A stretch of DNA of 64,000 bases from Lottia gigantea (GCF_000327385.1 NW_008709715.1:2477975-2541974); one strand, 5' to 3'; positions 11,701 through 25,062 are shown, counted from the stretch's first letter. The notes: generated by a model from the sequence alone, not told the origin. Program-made: numbers and translations.

Positions 11701-13418
11701 TACTATAATCAATATTAAAATTGTAATAGTTGTGTTGATAATCAGTAGAAAATCTATTTCTAATTAACTTTCTTCCTTATCATACCAATCATTTAACAAA
11801 ATAATCGGTTAGGAATTAAATTGCGCATATGAAAAAGACAAGATTCAAAAAAAAGTTGAGAAGAAATGCATCATAGCCTACTTATTAAAAGTCACACATA
11901 TGGTTTATCACGCATATAGAAAACTGCGCATACATAAACAATAACTGTATTCATAGGAGAAACCCGTCGAAACGTTTCATAAAACAAGTCATTGTTGTTC
12001 TAAAAAGCCGTCTTTAAATCAAACTTACAATTGCTAAATGCCAATTGAAGACTTAAAAATATCTGTAATTAAGAGAGAAAAGTATTACCCACTGCATTGC
12101 AGTTCTATTATTTCCTGAAAGTGTAAAAAGACCTATATTAGTAGTGTTGGGATTACGCATCGTTCACAGAATCTGAAATCAAGTTACAAAGAATTCTTTG
12201 GTTCAACGTTATATTACAATGGTAAATCTGCTTTTAGATAAAACATTTGTTTTAGTCCAGGAAAATTGGGTACTTCTGGTTATTGTTGCATGTTTTTTTT
12301 TATCTTTCAGAAGAGGTGTCTTCAGTCATACCAATAACAGTAGCTGTTGTTTTGAGTGTCCTTGGTATATTTACCTATATTTTAAAGTCTGTTTATGATC
12401 GTTTCTTTTCCAAAAGGCTTAAAAGTGAGTATGTCCTGCATGGTGGAATCTGGATTTCTGGATGTGAGAAAAATTTAATTGATCAATGGATAAAGTCGAC
12501 CTGAAAACAGGGACGATTGAAAAATTGCAGTTGTCGTATTTGCTTGTGTTGTACTTATAAGTAAAAATCTAATCTGGGCGTCGACCTGGTATGAAATTAA
12601 TGTCAATCGCCAAAGACAGAATTCGTCCAAGTTCTTGATATGAACATTTCATTCAGATCGAACGCAACGGACTCGTATTCAATGGGATGTTCAATTGGTG
12701 CAAACTAAAACTAGGGAGAAGGGTCCGAAAAACGAGAAAACAGAAGATGAATCTGTTCTATATAACTCGTTAAAGTACAAATGAAAGGTGGTTGTATCCC
12801 TGTAGAAATTAGTTTAATGAAAATCAATTTGAAGACAATACTTAAAGCTATATTGCATAAATGAGAGATGCAGATTTAGTCTATGAATTGGTGGTTTAAT
12901 TCCCATACGTATAAGTAATAACTTAACAAGATGAGCCCCAGCACGCAAATTCCTAATATGTACATTGTATTTTTACTCAGCAAAAAAAAATGTTTGGAAC
13001 TATTCAATTGATATTTTCTGTGGTCAAATTTAAATCACACGATAGCGAGCGCACAGTAGGTAAAAAGTCGATACAATTAAAGTAAATGTGGCTACGTTTC
13101 CAGACTAATCCCTTTATCAAGCAAAAAAAAAAACATCAAAAGTAGGTGAGAAAGGAAGAACAACACTAATCTTTTTTCATTAGTGTAGTTAGTTACAATA
13201 AGGTACTGCTGTGGGTAGAAACAGTGACGAGGCATACTCAACACCCTGAACAACTGATTCTACTCTGCCAATGGGTTTGTCAACTCGACAGCACATAGCT
13301 AATATAAAAAAACGTTTATTTTGATATATATATTGACATATAAATTTGCTATATTCATTATTTCTCTTTAGGTAATGAAGATTTCACAATGGACCATGAA
13401 GAGCAGACACATCTGTGA
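8734..13418 (+). CDS. Predicted small type I membrane protein: signal peptide, EGF-like module, fibronectin III domain, transmembrane segment
   Basis: I do not recognise a named orthologue. Exons: 8734-8781, 10450-10588, 10788-11063, 12311-12424, 13372-13418; together 624 nt, 207 aa, phase kept throughout. Exon 1 encodes MDTLPLIIYISILIKT, a plausible signal peptide; it is the least certain exon, chosen because its donor (gtaagt) and phase fit. Exon 2 holds six cysteines in an EGF/EB-like spacing (CKLPTNSC, TCKSGVCVC, NC). Exon 3 is a fibronectin type III domain: ISDITSSSFKLSWIEK, then INGLTPSTQYTNITVEAEIR, with the usual Trp and the L-x-P-x-T-x-Y motif. Exon 4 encodes the hydrophobic span IPITVAVVLSVLGIFTYIL followed by basic residues, so the short tail (ending EDFTMDHEEQTHL) is probably cytosolic. 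Likely a cell-surface or adhesion-type protein, which is inference from domains only. Missed exons at the 5' side are possible. Confidence 0.6.
9208..9356. repeat. Imperfect inverted repeat (potential hairpin) in the first intron of the EGF/FN3 gene
   Basis: The arm at 9208-9231 (ACGAAATTTTTCGGAAGTAA…) is nearly the reverse complement of 9330-9356 (TTGTTTACTTTTCGGCGG…CTTCGT). Arms are about 25 nt with a spacer near 100 nt. No target-site duplication was confirmed, so it may be the core of a small MITE or a chance palindrome. Confidence 0.4.
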
Positions 13419-14716
13419 TACCAGAGGCACACCATACGAAGAGCTCGCTCATTTATAATACACTTCAAATACAGACTTCTTTTTATTTCCCTGTATGACC
13501 CTATTTTATTCAATGGATGTTAATGAGCGATTGTTCAGTCATTAGTCATATTGTGTAAATGTTCCTTTTTATCCAATGAAATATGGTTATGGCTATATTT
13601 GTTGATTAATAGAACTGGGTAAAGCCATCTTGCAACTGATGATAAGAAATAGTTTGTTTAGACCGGAAATGCCTGCAAAACAAGTACAAGTCGTTGATTA
13701 AAATTATAATCCATTCGTATAAATGCGAGTACGTTTGTATGTTAACATAGTTAGGGAAGTTTGAATTGATGTTTTGGTCGGTAGATAATAGGCCTAACTT
13801 TTTTTTGCGACGTACATCGATTTATTTTAGTCGTCTTCTGGAATTTACTACTGCCTGAAACTAAATATAAAGGAAAAGAGGTGTCCTGGGAAGGGGGTTG
13901 TTGTCATAACGCCAGGTATGACATTAAATCATTAACTGACCGGATTCGTACTAACAAACTTGAACTTTAGAAACTTTTGTTTGTGGTATTCCGCTGATCT
14001 GTAGAATTTTTGCTCGTCTGATTAAACTTTCACGACTAAGATTAATATTTTTCGCAGCGTAGTTTTTCCCTTGATAATTTCAATTAGTTGAAATTAATTA
14101 ATGTCCAATGACTTGTGAACATTAGGCCACATGAATTGTACAATGTGTATTTCGGAATGTTATAAGGTGAAACTATACAGGCTTACATCCAAAATAAGCC
14201 TTGGATCAATTTAGACTCAATTTTAGTAACTTTGATAAATCTAACAAGAGGGCATGTTAAACTTCAACTATTATTATATTATCGGTCATTAGCCTTGCTA
14301 TATATACACATAGGATAATATATATTTATAATAATCAAACAATAAGTTTTGTTGGTCTGGCCTAATTGATTTGATAACACGGAATCATTGATAGTCCTAT
14401 ATTGTCTGTACCCCGTATAGTCGTTATATTATTCTTTTACATTTACTTCTGGACACTAGAGAATGATTAATTATTTAGTGTCAATTTATCTTTGAACGGA
14501 CACAAAAGATGTTTTTTACGCTCATGATCACGCGATAAATAATTTCGTCCAGCTTGATCATCAACTTTTTAGTATGACCAAGTTAATCTTAAAAATAGGT
14601 TACTATTCTACTTCCTGTAACCAATTTCTTTTCCAGAAGGATTGTTCACCATGAGGCCTCACGCGGGATTACATTAGATCTGAAATGGAGAATAGATGGG
14701 TTTGAAAATCAAAATA
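13419..14716. other. Intergenic, nothing recognisable
   Basis: 3' flank of the EGF/FN3 gene followed by AT-rich sequence. I see no exons, RNA genes or clear repeats before the minisatellite starts. Confidence 0.4.
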
Positions 14717-16062
14717 TCCCTGTATATAATATAGACAGTAATAAAACTACCCCTGTATATAATATAGACAGTAATAAAACTACCCCTGTATATAATATAG
14801 ACAGTAATAAAACTACCCCTGTATATAATATAGAAAGTAATAAAACTATCCCTGTATATAATATAGACAGTAATAACACTACCCCTGTATATAATATAGA
14901 CGGTAATAAAACTATCCCTGTATATAATATAGACAGTAATAAAACTACCCCTGTATATAATATAGACAGTAATAAAACTACCCCTGTATATAATATAGAC
15001 AGTAATAAAACTACCCCTGTATATAATATAGACAGTAATAAAACTACCCCTGTATATAATATAGACAGTAATAAAACTACCCCTGTATATAATATAGACA
15101 GTAATAAAACTACCACTGTATATAATATAGACAGTAATAAAACTACCCCTGTATATAATATAGACAGTAATAAAACTACCCCTGTATATAATATAGGCAG
15201 TAATAAAACTACCCCTGTATATAATATAGACAGTAATAAAACTACCCCTGTATGTAGACATGATAAAACTACCCCTATATATAATATAGACAGTAATAAA
15301 ACTACCCCTGTATATAATATAGACGGTAATAAAACTATCATCCCTGTATATAATATAGACAGTAATAAAACTATCATCCCTGTATATAATATAGACAGTA
15401 ATAAAAGTGCCTCTGTATAAAGACAGTAATATATAATATAGACAGTAATAAAACTACCCCTGTATGTAGACAGTAATAAAAGGCCCCTGTATATAATATA
15501 GACAGTAATAAAAGTGCCCCTGTATATAGACAGTAATATATTATATAGACAGTAATAAAACTACCCCTGTATATAATATAGACAGTAATAAAACTACCCC
15601 TATATATAGACAGTAATAAAAGTGCCCCTGTATATAATATAGACAGTAATAAAAGTGCCCCTGTATATAGACAGTAATAAAACTACCCCTGTATATAGAC
15701 AGTAATAAAAGTGCCCCTGTATATAATATAGACTGCAATAAAAGTGCCCCTGTATATAGTCTAGACAATAATAAAACTACCCCTGTATATAATATAGACA
15801 GTAATAAAACTACCCCTGTATATAATATAGACAGTAATAAAACTACCCCTGTATATAATATAGACAGTAATAAAACTACCCCTGTATATAATATAGACAG
15901 TAATAAAACTACCCCTGTATATAGACAGTAATAAAAGTGCCCCTGTATATAGACAGTAATAAAACTACCCCTGTATATAGACAGTAATAAAAGTGCCCCT
16001 GTATATAATATAGACTGCAATAAAAGTGCCCCTGTATATAGTATAGACAATAATAAAAATAC
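14717..16062. repeat. 33-bp minisatellite array with 28-bp variants
   Basis: A tandem array of about 40 units over 1.35 kb. The main unit is 33 bp and reads CCCCTGTATATAATATAG followed by ACAGTAATAAAACTA. The first half (to about 15,400) is nearly pure; isolated point changes (C to A in the CCCC run, a G for A in 'acagt') mark single units. From about 15,400 a shorter 28-bp unit is mixed in, lacking TAATA and ending AAAAGTG instead of AAAACTA. Blocks of long and short units recur in the same order (for example 15,600-15,780 and 15,900-16,060), which suggests block duplication by unequal exchange. Because 33 is a multiple of three, two minus-strand frames stay open for about 200 codons each, giving 11-residue peptide repeats; these are not considered genes. 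Confidence 0.95.
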
Positions 16063-17211
16063 ATCTGTACATGATTATGTTAATTACTTCTTGACAGCTA
16101 AAAAAAATATACCTAATTTCAACAAAATCCAGCCTTGTCAATAATTTAATGATACCTAAAAACTTTTACTATTTGAATGCTAAAACACAATGCGAGACAT
16201 GAATTAGGTAGGATACTAGAAAATCAACACTATTGACATACTGCCTCAGAGAATAGAAAAAAAAATATGTTTAACATAATAGTTTATAAAATATAAATCG
16301 AGGGTCCATAATATCAGTGATTTTTTAATATCACATGGCAACATATGTTCAGATAGTGTTCCTTTTGTTTTCTTTCTGAATCATTATTATTGCCTTACTG
16401 TTACTTAATGGATTATATCGCGTCTTGAGCTTACCTTTACTAGCACAGGTAAGTAATTTTCTTATTAAAAGGGCAAAATTGAAAAGTTTATGTATTTAAT
16501 TAGCTGCATCAATATAAATTACTCAGGTGATTCATCCAAATAACTGATATAGCCTTAGATATGTTCAATGTGATTTACCTAATTAATAAGATTTTGCGTA
16601 TTTCACTTGTATGTTACATAATTTCTGGAAAACAATGTCACCACGGTTAAGAACTAAATGGGCTCTACCAATAATCAATGGTATGACCACGTAGGGAAAC
16701 AGTGTTGCAAATATCTTGGTTAGTGTGTTACTGTTAATTAGTTGGGAACGTCATAAGAGTAACAATGATTACAAAAAACTCTTAACCGATTTTGTAAATC
16801 TTTTAATCCGAGGTGAATAGAATCATCTTGAAATTTAAAAAAAAAAAACGCGGTCTCTTGGGACGATAGTATTGGTTTCTCTATGATATAAGTTATGTGA
16901 TATTGTTTCGAAACTTGGTGAAAAGAAATCTATTTTTCTGACTCTGTATTGTTTTATAAGATGCAAATATATCGTATAAATCATAGTTTTGATTTAATTC
17001 GTCGCGTGTGTATCGTTGTTTTTCAATTAATGCATGCAAATTTTTAGTGAATGTAAACTTTCATAGGTAAGTATACAGTTCATATATTATTTTAAGTACT
17101 CAAAGAAACAAGTCGATGATATGATTATTATGTTGCAATATTGAATTTTGAATTAAGAAGAGAGATACAGGTAAGAGAAACTGATTGCCTTTGTTTGGAA
17201 AGATAGCTTGC
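16063..17211. other. Intergenic, nothing recognisable
   Basis: AT-rich sequence between two repeat blocks; no supported exon, RNA gene or repeat. Confidence 0.35.
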
Positions 17212-17933
17212 CAGGCAAGGTAATATACGCCTACTGGCAGCTTTGCTTTTAAATAAAAATATTTGGCCGTACAGTAAAAATTACTAGTATGAAATATTCA
17301 ACCTTCAGACTGGACTTCTTTTGAACTTTTTGAGGCGATACTGAATAATATTATCAAAATCTGTCAAGAATTGGGCCTTCTAGACTGTTTCTTGTTTACT
17401 GTTTCAAGAACAAGGGCAATAACTCATACTAAATATTTTTCAATTGTTCTGATTTTCGCTAGGATTTATCCTTGGGTGATTACAAACACTCACACCAAGT
17501 TTCGTCAAAATCCGTCAAGAATTGTGCCTTTTAGAGTGTTTACAAGCTAAAATTGAACGCTTTTTCAAGAACAAGGGCAATAACTCATACTAATTATTTT
17601 TAGATCTTTCTGATTTTAAATAGGCTTCATCCTTGGGTGATAACAAACACTCTCACTAAGTTTCATCAAAATCCGTCAAGAATTGCACCTTCTAGAGTGT
17701 TTACGAGCACTTCAAAAACAAGGGCAATAACTCATATTAAATATTTTTCGATTTTTCTGATTTTCAATAAGGTTCATCCTTGGGTGATTACAACCATACC
17801 GAGTTTCGTCGGTCAAGAATTGTGCCTTGTAGAGTGTTTACGAGCAATTGTAACGGACGGACCGACGGACCGACGGACATGGGTGACGACAATATACGCC
17901 CCCCATTTCATGTGGGCTTATAAAAAGGCGATT
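17212..17933 (+). repeat. Dispersed mollusc-type repeat with about three internal tandem copies
   Basis: The block opens with 'aggcaaggtaatatacgcc' and closes with 'gacggaccgacggaccgacg', then 'gacaatatacgcc' and 'atgtgggcttataaaa'. Inside lie three copies of a unit of roughly 125-140 bp, each running 'acaagggcaataactcatac', 'catccttgggtgat', 'aagtttcgtcaaaatccgtc' and 'aagaattgtgcctt'. Sequences with GACGGAC runs followed by 'catgtgggc(g/t)tataaaa' are familiar as dispersed repeats in mollusc genomes (recalled, not searched). No transposase or reverse transcriptase is present, so it is non-autonomous. Other copies are at about 21,520 and 35,040. Confidence 0.75.
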
Positions 17934-20900
17934 ATAGTATTATTCTATGAGAATTAGAAGATAAGAGTCTTATATTAGAAAAGTTTTGCAACTTTACTTT
18001 TTGACTTATAAAGCGGTTTTCTAAACTTTTTATGTGTATCGGGGGCATCGATTTATTTTCAGTCAAAAGATCTTCTGGTCTTACCATGCCTCATTACGGT
18101 TACGCATTGCTATAATTACAGTAATCTAAAACACTGACGGCTATTAAGGAACAATGTAAATAGTTATCAATAATTACCCCGATATCATAAAAAAAAACCA
18201 GAAAATCTCTTTCAACCATTCAAAAAATATCTAATATCTAAAATGGTAATATCGTTTGCAAATTTACTATAATAATTTCTGGACAATCGATATTAACATA
18301 ATGTGCACATTATTAACCCATAGACATACCATCTTTTTGTCAGGTTCTCTTTTAAAAATGTTATATTTCTCTTTATTCTTATTCATATATCGGAAGATAT
18401 AAATTAATATAGAGTATGTGCTATTAGCCTTTGCCAATACTATACACTTCATTTGATCATCGAATCATCAAATTTGATTGCAATCGACATGCGGATCAGA
18501 GCAAACATTTCGAGCTACATACAATTGGTACAGCTTTAAAGGGATATAGATGTTGAAATTGTGGATTAGGACAAAACTTTACACTGCTAAAATATCAAAT
18601 TTGAAAAAATTGTTTTTCGTGTACAATAATTTTTGGGAAAGTTCCATAGTTAAAATAAAATATAAAGTCCTGAAATATTTAAACTCAAGTTTTGAAATTC
18701 CCTTCCAGACAGAACCAAATTTTAGTTATATACCCCGGTCACTTTTCAGAATGGAGTTGAGTTAATATTCAATTAGTATCACTTAACCGAAGAACGTGAC
18801 CGAAATGGTATAACAGATAAATATTGTCTCCCTTCACGATTACGACTCTATTAAAAGATTTTTGCCGAACCATAATGGAGAAACATATGTTTATAGGCCT
18901 ATCGCAAATATTAATTATTGCGTCCGTCGACTTGAATCTTCAAAAATCAGTCTTGAGCCGTACTCAATTTTATTTAAATTATTTGGTGATTTAAATCCAT
19001 AAATACTGTGAAATTACCGATTGCACTATTTCAAAATATATTAGCATTAGTATTGACTCAAAGAGAGGGGAATTAGCATTCTTTTTTTGTTTGAAACGTT
19101 TAATGGTAGGCCTATTTAAATTTTATGTAATTCAATGAAAATGGTTTGCGAAGTTAACAGTGATCACAATCAAAATGTCAATGGATCAACTTACTGAACT
19201 CAACTCCCAACCGTTGGACTATTATTATTGTATATTGGCTAATCATATTATCTATAATACAGTAATAGAATGAATTATTTATCAATGGTACCAAGTGTAG
19301 CAGCGTAAATCAGAGATTAATCTCATGCTGATGGTCTGAGGAGATGATCTTTTTTTCTCAATTTATCATGGGTTTCTTACCAATCCTTTATTAAAAGATA
19401 TAATTATCTTTGGTCTGATTAATAAATGGTGAGGTGATATTTAAGTACAATAAACATGAAATAATCAAGTTCATCAGGTTGGACTTAAAAACAGAAAGGT
19501 ACTGAAATTTTCCAACCATATCGCAGTTCGCAAAACTATTTCGTGCGCTGAAAATTAAACTGGGGTGTTCCTAGCAGATTTGGAGTGTTATCATGATGAC
19601 GATCGATAGTGGTCTTCAAAAATAGATCAACAAAGCTTTCTGGAGTTTCATTTTGTTGGTTATTTTATATGTTCAACCGATTGCTTAATAGTGGTAACCT
19701 TACATCAATGGTTGCATTATAATTGCTCAAGATGCATGTATATGTATATAGTTGCTTCTGATGGCGTGTATGACATTGCAATCGTTCAACGGTTCAACGA
19801 TCAATTAACTTTCCAGATCATCGTATCAGATACAACGCAACAACTCGCGGTGGGTCGCAACTAATAGTACATCCACATCGTGGTGATCAAGGTCACACTG
19901 GATCACAATCGCAATCGTATTCTATCGTTTAAGATCAATTCTTCAATTGGTCAAAATACCATATGATACCTCGATAATTCGATCGACGTAATCATGTCAG
20001 ACAAAATCTCAGACTTTCTGAACGGAAGATCAGAGTGACGTGAAGCCTGAAACTGTGAACAAAGCGCATACGAGCGAAACAAATATAGTATCAGCCCAAC
20101 CTGAGATTTTCAATGATCAATGAATCTGTTCGTAACGGATCACACGACAGATGGAATTTATCATTAATTGCTTGACGATGCTTAATTTGAGATAAAAACT
20201 TTTTCACTTTAAATATTCTTTTTATAAAGAAAACAAGTTTGTCATTTAATGAAGGAAATAGTTGCTTTTACTTGAAAGAATTGTGATTTGTAAAGGTAGA
20301 AAGTGTGATACAAGAATGAGAAATAATTGATGAATATACAACACTGTGTCTTGTTTTTACCCTCATTAGTTTCTCTATTGGGCCTGCAGGCAAAGCTTAA
20401 TCAATTTTGATAAAATATGTATATTAGGACAAGTTTTATGGAGAAATATCACAATATGAAATAAACATTATAAAATTTTGCCATCGTTAATTACTCTTTA
20501 ATTTAATTCACACTCCTTTGTCCCATAAATCATACAATAGCACAATATTGAAGTGATCTGCTTTTATCTGTGAGTTACGCGATGGAAAGGATAGGTTCCT
20601 GGTCAAAACAAAATATCAACTGATCATTCTTCTCCTTGAAAAAAGATTTTATAAGTACTAAAATTCAACTTAATATTTTATAGTGTTTCATGTTTTGTTT
20701 TTTGACGTTGATAATTGTTATTAGTGTGTAACTATAAAACATGTCATCAATAATCCTGTCCTCCACGCGTACATTTTTGTATTTGGGAATAGAATTGGCA
20801 CATCATCATTCATTTTAATCCCAAAATAATGATATTTTCAATTTTGTAGTGATCAATCTTAAATGTCATTCAGCCAGAAGTGAAAATAATTAGTTCAAAA

Positions 20901-21519
20901 AACAATGTTACCTCACTTTATCTAAAAGTCTTTCGAGCTCAATATATCAATTGGTTAAAGGTTTTAACCCCTTGTAAACTCTATTTCTAAAAAGCAGCTT
21001 ATTGTTTGAGATTTAGAACTCCTAATATTACCTTATTACTTGAAAGAATTGCTTCGTTTCAGATTAAGCTAATGGCTACACGACTAACTTTTGTTCTGAA
21101 ATCTTTCTGGAATATTTTTCACCGAACAGTTAATTTTTTTTTTTTGGTCCATCGGTTAAATTGAATAAGAATAAATTTGAAATATTTATGAAAAGGATAG
21201 AAATGGGTTTGCTGAGTGCAAAAGATTATTTGTTTGAATTTTTAAGCAATGCACAGTTTTTATGCTTAGTGTAAAACAGATTTATGCAACGTAATTAAGA
21301 TATATCTGACTTGATAAAAACACCCACACATGATGTTCGTAATTTGTAACGGTGAAATTATAATATAATACCTACTTGTTATAGCAGATCAATAACTTGT
21401 TTGTGTATTAGGACCTGAAAACAGCAAATATCCGTCGGATCTTCGATGCTAAAGAATGTTATGGCAGAAGAATGAGGATAGTTTCTTAAGAAGCAAGTAT
21501 AGTTTTGTATTTATTGTAA
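17934..21519. other. Intergenic, nothing recognisable
   Basis: About 3.6 kb of AT-rich DNA with only short open frames that lack splice sites or family motifs. The stretch 19,780-20,130 is locally rich in 'atcg' and 'gatc' words, but I could not define a repeat unit. Confidence 0.35.
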
Positions 21520-22010
21520 AAGGTTATAGCAAGGTAATATACGCCAAGTTGCATCTTTCAAAAATATTAAATTTCACAAAGTTTCCCGAAGAATTGTAGC
21601 TTACCATGTAGGTTGTATACCAGCTAAAGGTTTGAACGTATTGGAAGAACGATGACAATAACTCATAAATATTTTCCTATTTTTTTTTTCATTAGTTTCG
21701 TTTATGTCTGTCAATAGCTAAGAATAAAACACGAAGTTGTTCGGAGAACAAGAGCAATAACTCAAACTTAATGTATTTATATTTTCGATGGTGTTCATTC
21801 TTGGGTGATGATAAACAATTTCACCAATTTTCCTCTAAATCTGTGAAAAATTGTGCTTTCTGTAGTGGTGCATATATACGAGCTAAAATATTAACACGTA
21901 TCGAAGATCACGGGAAATATATCTGATATAATTTTTTGAAATTTTCGATTTCTTAATAGGGTTCATAGGATTATAATAAACATCTTTATTATGTCTCGTT
22001 ATAATACAAA
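21520..22010 (+). repeat. Second, more diverged copy of the dispersed repeat
   Basis: Starts 'agcaaggtaatatacgcca', nearly the same opening as the copy at 17,212. It continues with diverged internal units ('caataactcataaat', 'ttcattcttgggtgatgata', 'tctgtgaaaaattgtgctttc'). The GACGGAC end is missing, so the copy is 3'-truncated or eroded. Confidence 0.55.
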
Positions 22011-22044
22011 AAGAATTATGCAAATAAATAACTGCAGATCAATT

Positions 22045-22165
22045 ACGATTGACAGGCTCGCATTTTGGAGGGTGATTTGAGTCGCGAGTTTGTGTAAATA
22101 GTCTTAATCAGAAGTACTAGAAATGTACGAAAATAGCATAATTCCTTCGAAAATATTGGAATTTC
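22045..22165 (+). repeat. Short dispersed repeat, copy 1
   Basis: Contains 'cattttggagggtgatttga' 'gtc' followed about 50 nt on by 'ctagaaatgtacgaaaatag' 'cataattccttc'. The same two boxes in the same order occur, reversed, at about 46,690-46,810, and the second box again at 37,150-37,185. Non-coding; family unknown. Confidence 0.55.
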
Positions 22166-23484
22166 CTTTCCTCTTTCTTTCGATGTCCTTTTATATATAT
22201 GTCAGAGTCTCAAGAAAAGACGACTGGTCTTTTTAACTTTCCTGAGCGAATAGTATATACCTATTTTTGGCAATGTCTTCAATTTTATCCTGTTTTAAAT
22301 CAAAATTTAACGTGTTTCTTACCCACATTTTTTTTACTTATTAATTATTTTTGCGCTGATAGCTTCTGTTAAAGTTTTCATTTTTTCCCATCAAATATTG
22401 TGCTTCCGCCAAAAAAATTCACAGTATCCTCTTTTATGTTGAAAATCCTATTCAAATTGAATATACCAATATTTTCAACATAACATTTCTCATATAATTG
22501 TATAGCACTTGACTTTGAGTACTGAAAAATCTATAACTCTTTTAATTTTCATCTAAGTTTCGTAAAATTTAGTTTAAATGAATACCTTTTTGTTTTTTAA
22601 ATTTGAACGTACTGCTTTGAAAATATGCTGTGCGTCTTCAACCGATTTTCCTGAAAATTTGTGATGGTGTCTCGTTTTACCAACCGTAATGAGCGAATTA
22701 GTATATGATCCACAATATCTTCTCGAAAAGCCGGACACAGACATGGCCTTCTTTAGAGATAAGAAATATAACCGGAAAGTACATTTGTATAAGGAATCAT
22801 TTACATTTTAAGTGGATTAATTGTCAGAATACAGTTAATTAATATTGAAAATGTTGCTTAATGAACCTTGTGTGGTCACAAATTACTTTTATTTCTAAAC
22901 TTATCACGTACAGAACAGATTAGAGTGTAAAATGATTATTTCTCTGAATTCTTAAAAACAATTATAATCAGGTAAAAATGATAAATCGGTGTAACGGTCA
23001 TAAAAAGTTCGATATAGTTTTCGTGCCAAAGTTAATAACTTTTCCGCTCGATTGATGAGTGCAATGGGTTAATTAAAATAAATGAACCAACTGAGACTAG
23101 AAACAATTATTATTCTTTATTTACTCATAATAAATTGTAAATAATTCAGATTGCCAAGAGACGTATAATTCTTTGTTCCGAATCAATCTAAACATATTTA
23201 TACAGAGATGCCTACTGGCCACAAATACGAAACATCGTGCCAGTGCTTTTTTACAAACATAAATCTACACAAGCATATCTTATCTTCTACATGAACAAAG
23301 CTCACGTTATCTATAAATACAATATACACAAACATATTATATTTCAACAAATGTAATTTATCTTTGTAAACGTATTTATTTGAAGAAATAATTTTTACCC
23401 CAGAAACAAAATTATTCTAGTATATAGAACTTATTTCTCCAGACATAATTTCTCTATACAACGTAAATCAACCAGCATAATTTA
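22166..23484. other. Intergenic, nothing recognisable
   Basis: AT-rich, no supported exon, RNA gene or repeat before the tandem array begins. Confidence 0.35.
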
Positions 23485-25062
23485 TCTTAAACAACATAAT
23501 ATCTTATCTCGACAGACACCCTTTAACTCAAACAAACATAACTTGTATTTTATCTCAATAAACACAACTTGTAGTTTGTCTCAACAAAATTAACGTGTAT
23601 TTATCTCAACAATAACGTGTATTTTATCTCAACAACAATTTTTAATAATGTGCATTTAATCTCAACAAACATGACTTGTATGTTATCTCAACAAACACAA
23701 CTTGCACTTAATATTAACAATAATAACGTGTATTTTATCTCAACAATAATAACATGTATTTTTACCTCAAGAGCAATAAATTGTATTTAATCTCAACAAC
23801 AATAACTTGCATTTAATCCTGACAACAATAACTTGTACTTAATCCCAACAACAATAACTTGTACTTAATCCCAACAACAATAAATTGTATTTAATCCCAA
23901 CAACAGTAACTTGTATTCAATCCCAGTTTTATTTAATCTCAATAACAAAAACTTGTATTCAATCCCAACAACAATAAATTGTATTTAATCCAAACAACAA
24001 TATCATGTATTTAATCCCAACAACAATAACTTGTATTTAATCCCAACAACAATAAATTGTATTTAATCCCAACAACAGTAACTTGTATTTAATCTCAGTT
24101 TTATTTAATCTCAATAACAAAAACTTATTTTCAATCCCAACAACAATAAATTGTATTTAATCCAAACAACAATATCATGTATTTAATCCCAACAACAGTA
24201 ACTTGTATTTAATCCCAATTTTATTTAATCTCAACAACAAAAACTTGTATTCAATCCCAACAACAATAAATTGTATTTAATCCAAACAACAATATCTTGT
24301 ATTTATCTCAACAATAATAACGTGTATTTTATATCTACAACAATAACTTAAATTTATCTCAACAACAGTAGCTTGCAACTTAATCTCAACAACAATAAAT
24401 TTCATTTAATCCCAACAACAATATCTTGTATTTGTTTCAGCAACGGTAACTTGTACTTAATCCCAACAACAATATCTTGTATTCATCTCAACAACAGTAA
24501 CTTGAATTTTATCTCAACCATAATAACGTGTATTTAATGTCCACAACTTGCATTTATCTCAACAAAAATAACATGTATTTCATCCCAACAGCAATATCTG
24601 GTAATTTATCTCAAGAAAAACAACTTGTGTTTTATCTTAATATACAATAACGTGTATTTTATCTTAACAACAATAACATGTATTTCATCTCAACAACAAT
24701 ATCTGGTAATTTATCTCAAGAAACACAACTTGTGTTTTATCTTAATACACAATAACGTGTATTTTATCTTAACAACAATAACATGTATTTCATCTCAACA
24801 ACAATATCTGGTAATTTATCTCAAGAAACACAACTTGTGTTTTATCTTAATACACAATAACGTGTATTTTATCTTAACAACAATAACATGTATTTCATCT
24901 CAACAACAATATCTGGTAATTTATCTCAAGAAACACAACTTGTATTTTATCTTAACATCAAAAACGTATTTTATGATAATAGCGTGTATTTCATCTCAAC
25001 AAAAAAATAATGTGTATTTTATGTCAAGAAACGCAAATTGTATTTATATATTATCGTGTATT
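23485..25062. repeat. AT-rich 26-bp tandem array with higher-order periods
   Basis: About 1.6 kb made of units of roughly 26 bp, typically 'ttgtatttaatcccaacaac' plus 'aataac', with a TCTCAACAA variant. Two higher-order arrangements are visible. In 23,920-24,300 a block carrying 'agttttatttaatctcaata' returns at about 23,926, 24,100 and 24,207. In 24,620-24,955 a 105-bp unit (about four basic units, marked by 'ggtaatttatctcaag') is repeated three times almost exactly, with start points 24,623, 24,728 and 24,833. The 105-bp period is a multiple of three and so keeps a 148-codon frame open; I treat that frame as an artefact. Confidence 0.9.

Noticed and set aside
14674-15377. Two overlapping minus-strand frames of 195 and 222 codons made of 11-residue repeats
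   Set aside because: They are the 33-bp minisatellite read in two frames; no splice sites, no non-repeat coding part, and both frames look equally good.
15541-16050. Minus-strand 169-codon frame
   Set aside because: Same minisatellite, with frame changes caused by the 28-bp units.
14717-25062. Possible CRISPR-like array
   Set aside because: Units are contiguous with no unique spacers, no cas genes, and the genome is eukaryotic.
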